DNA of 64,000 nt from Bimuria novae-zelandiae CBS 107.79. Taxonomy: Eukaryota; Ascomycota; Dothideomycetes; Pleosporales; Didymosphaeriaceae. The position numbers and the translations under genes are program-made. The stretch's first letter is position 1, and each line of letters opens with the position of its first letter. The notes beneath the pieces were generated by a model. It worked only from the letters and a program-made list of their open reading frames with translations. It was not told the DNA's origin and ran no database searches. Below are positions 63,366 to 64,000 of the stretch, piece after piece. The stretch spans positions 300,700-364,699 of the forward strand of contig ML976669.1 in NCBI GenBank assembly GCA_010015655.1. Direction: 5' to 3'.

Positions 63366-64000
63366 GATTCGTGTGCGTAGCGCAATACGTGTGATTGTAT
63401 ATCGGTATCGGTTTTTTGGACGCGGTTGATGGGTACGCTTGAGACTTCATCTGCGGATTATGTACGATATCAAATCGAGTTAGCAAGCGTTCGTGGACTA
63501 GCATGAATTTGAATGGTACTTTGCTGGTGCCTATTAAAGCCCTGTTATATCGCGTGCAGGAAAGCTTTTAATAAAGTCCACCTATGTGAGTCAGGTCAGC
63601 CGGTTGCCTCGTGACTTTTAGTTGCTCTTCGGGAAAGGATTTATTCACGCGCAAATTACACCAATAATTGTGGATACTGAGCGTGTTGCGCGACCGTGCC
63701 TAAATCAGTCACTCAAATGCCGCCTCCAAGGCACCGAGATTGACGTCCCGTGGTACATTGTCCAGATCAATATCAAGATCAACACCTCGTTTTCCAACCC
63801 CCGCCTTCTTTGTCAACCCGGAATCAAGTATAAGGTAAAGATAACCCTTAAGATCTATAAATATTAGGAACTAATTACCCTTAATATTCTTAAGGAAGCT
63901 AACTATAATGTAATATTAAAACTACTCTAGTTTAGGAAGCATAACTCTATAATTAATTAGGAATAAAGAACGCTATCCTTTAAGCGCTATAACTATATAT
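63366..64000. other. 3' flank grading into AT-rich repeat DNA
   Basis: From about 63830 the sequence turns AT-rich with TAA/TAG-dense text like the RIP-hit elements elsewhere in the window, so a transposon relic probably starts here and runs past the edge. An 81-codon ORF (63622-63867) leads into it; no motif is seen. Confidence 0.5.

Noticed and set aside
1..64000. CRISPR array, bacterial operon or prophage
   Set aside because: No direct-repeat/spacer array; spliceosomal introns throughout and fungal gene content.

Overview
The window reads as nuclear DNA of a filamentous ascomycete. Genes are dense, lie on both strands, and carry short GT-AG introns of about 45-120 bp. Lrg1, Rpb4, CoA-transferase and mitochondrial-carrier homologues are present. 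AT-rich, stop-riddled transposon remains show the C-to-T/G-to-A pattern of repeat-induced point mutation (RIP). A Dothideomycete is my best guess from gene content and RIP style; nothing here proves it.

Layout. 1-2.6 kb: a Tc1/mariner transposase fragment, then a complete but RIP-killed pogo-type element with TA duplications. 2.7-11.4 kb: a toxD/LovC-like enoyl reductase, a retroelement-like relic, a Cys-rich single-pass membrane protein gene that seems to lack its 5' end, a LanC-like protein and a seven-exon tyrosinase. 11.7-25.9 kb: a trans-aconitate methyltransferase-like gene, an RBR ubiquitin-ligase gene with three in-frame stops, the LIM/RhoGAP gene lrg1, RNA polymerase II subunit rpb4 on the other strand, a DHA2-type MFS transporter, a 33-base poly-G run and a small orphan gene. 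26-31 kb: a P450, gene-poor DNA with a 200-bp hAT-type MITE sitting in a coding remnant, and a small secreted SH3-like protein gene. 31.2-35.2 kb: a metallo-beta-lactamase lactonase gene next to a 2.74-kb RIP-ruined transposon with about 92-bp inverted repeats.

35.9-58.8 kb is a continuous metabolic gene cluster: carboxylesterase, SDR, NmrA-like reductase, 3-hydroxyisobutyrate-dehydrogenase-like enzyme, SCOT-type CoA-transferase, iron-containing dehydrogenase (maleylacetate-reductase-like), thiolase, PcaB/fumarase-type lyase, homogentisate-dioxygenase-like ring-cleavage enzyme, CaiB-type CoA-transferase, oxodicarboxylate-type mitochondrial carrier, and a C2H2/fungal_trans transcription factor. 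My reading (inference) is an aromatic or carboxylate catabolic route. Ring cleavage and reduction would occur in the cytosol. A six-carbon oxo-diacid would then cross into mitochondria by the carrier, be activated with CoA and be cleaved by the thiolase, because the SCOT, thiolase, CaiB and lyase proteins all start with arginine-rich presequence-like segments. The exact substrate is unknown. 59.4-63.4 kb holds a second P450 and a large acidic protein of unknown function. The window ends in AT-rich repeat DNA.

Most exon models were built by hand from splice consensus and reading-frame continuity. In every multi-exon model marked complete the exon lengths sum to a multiple of three.
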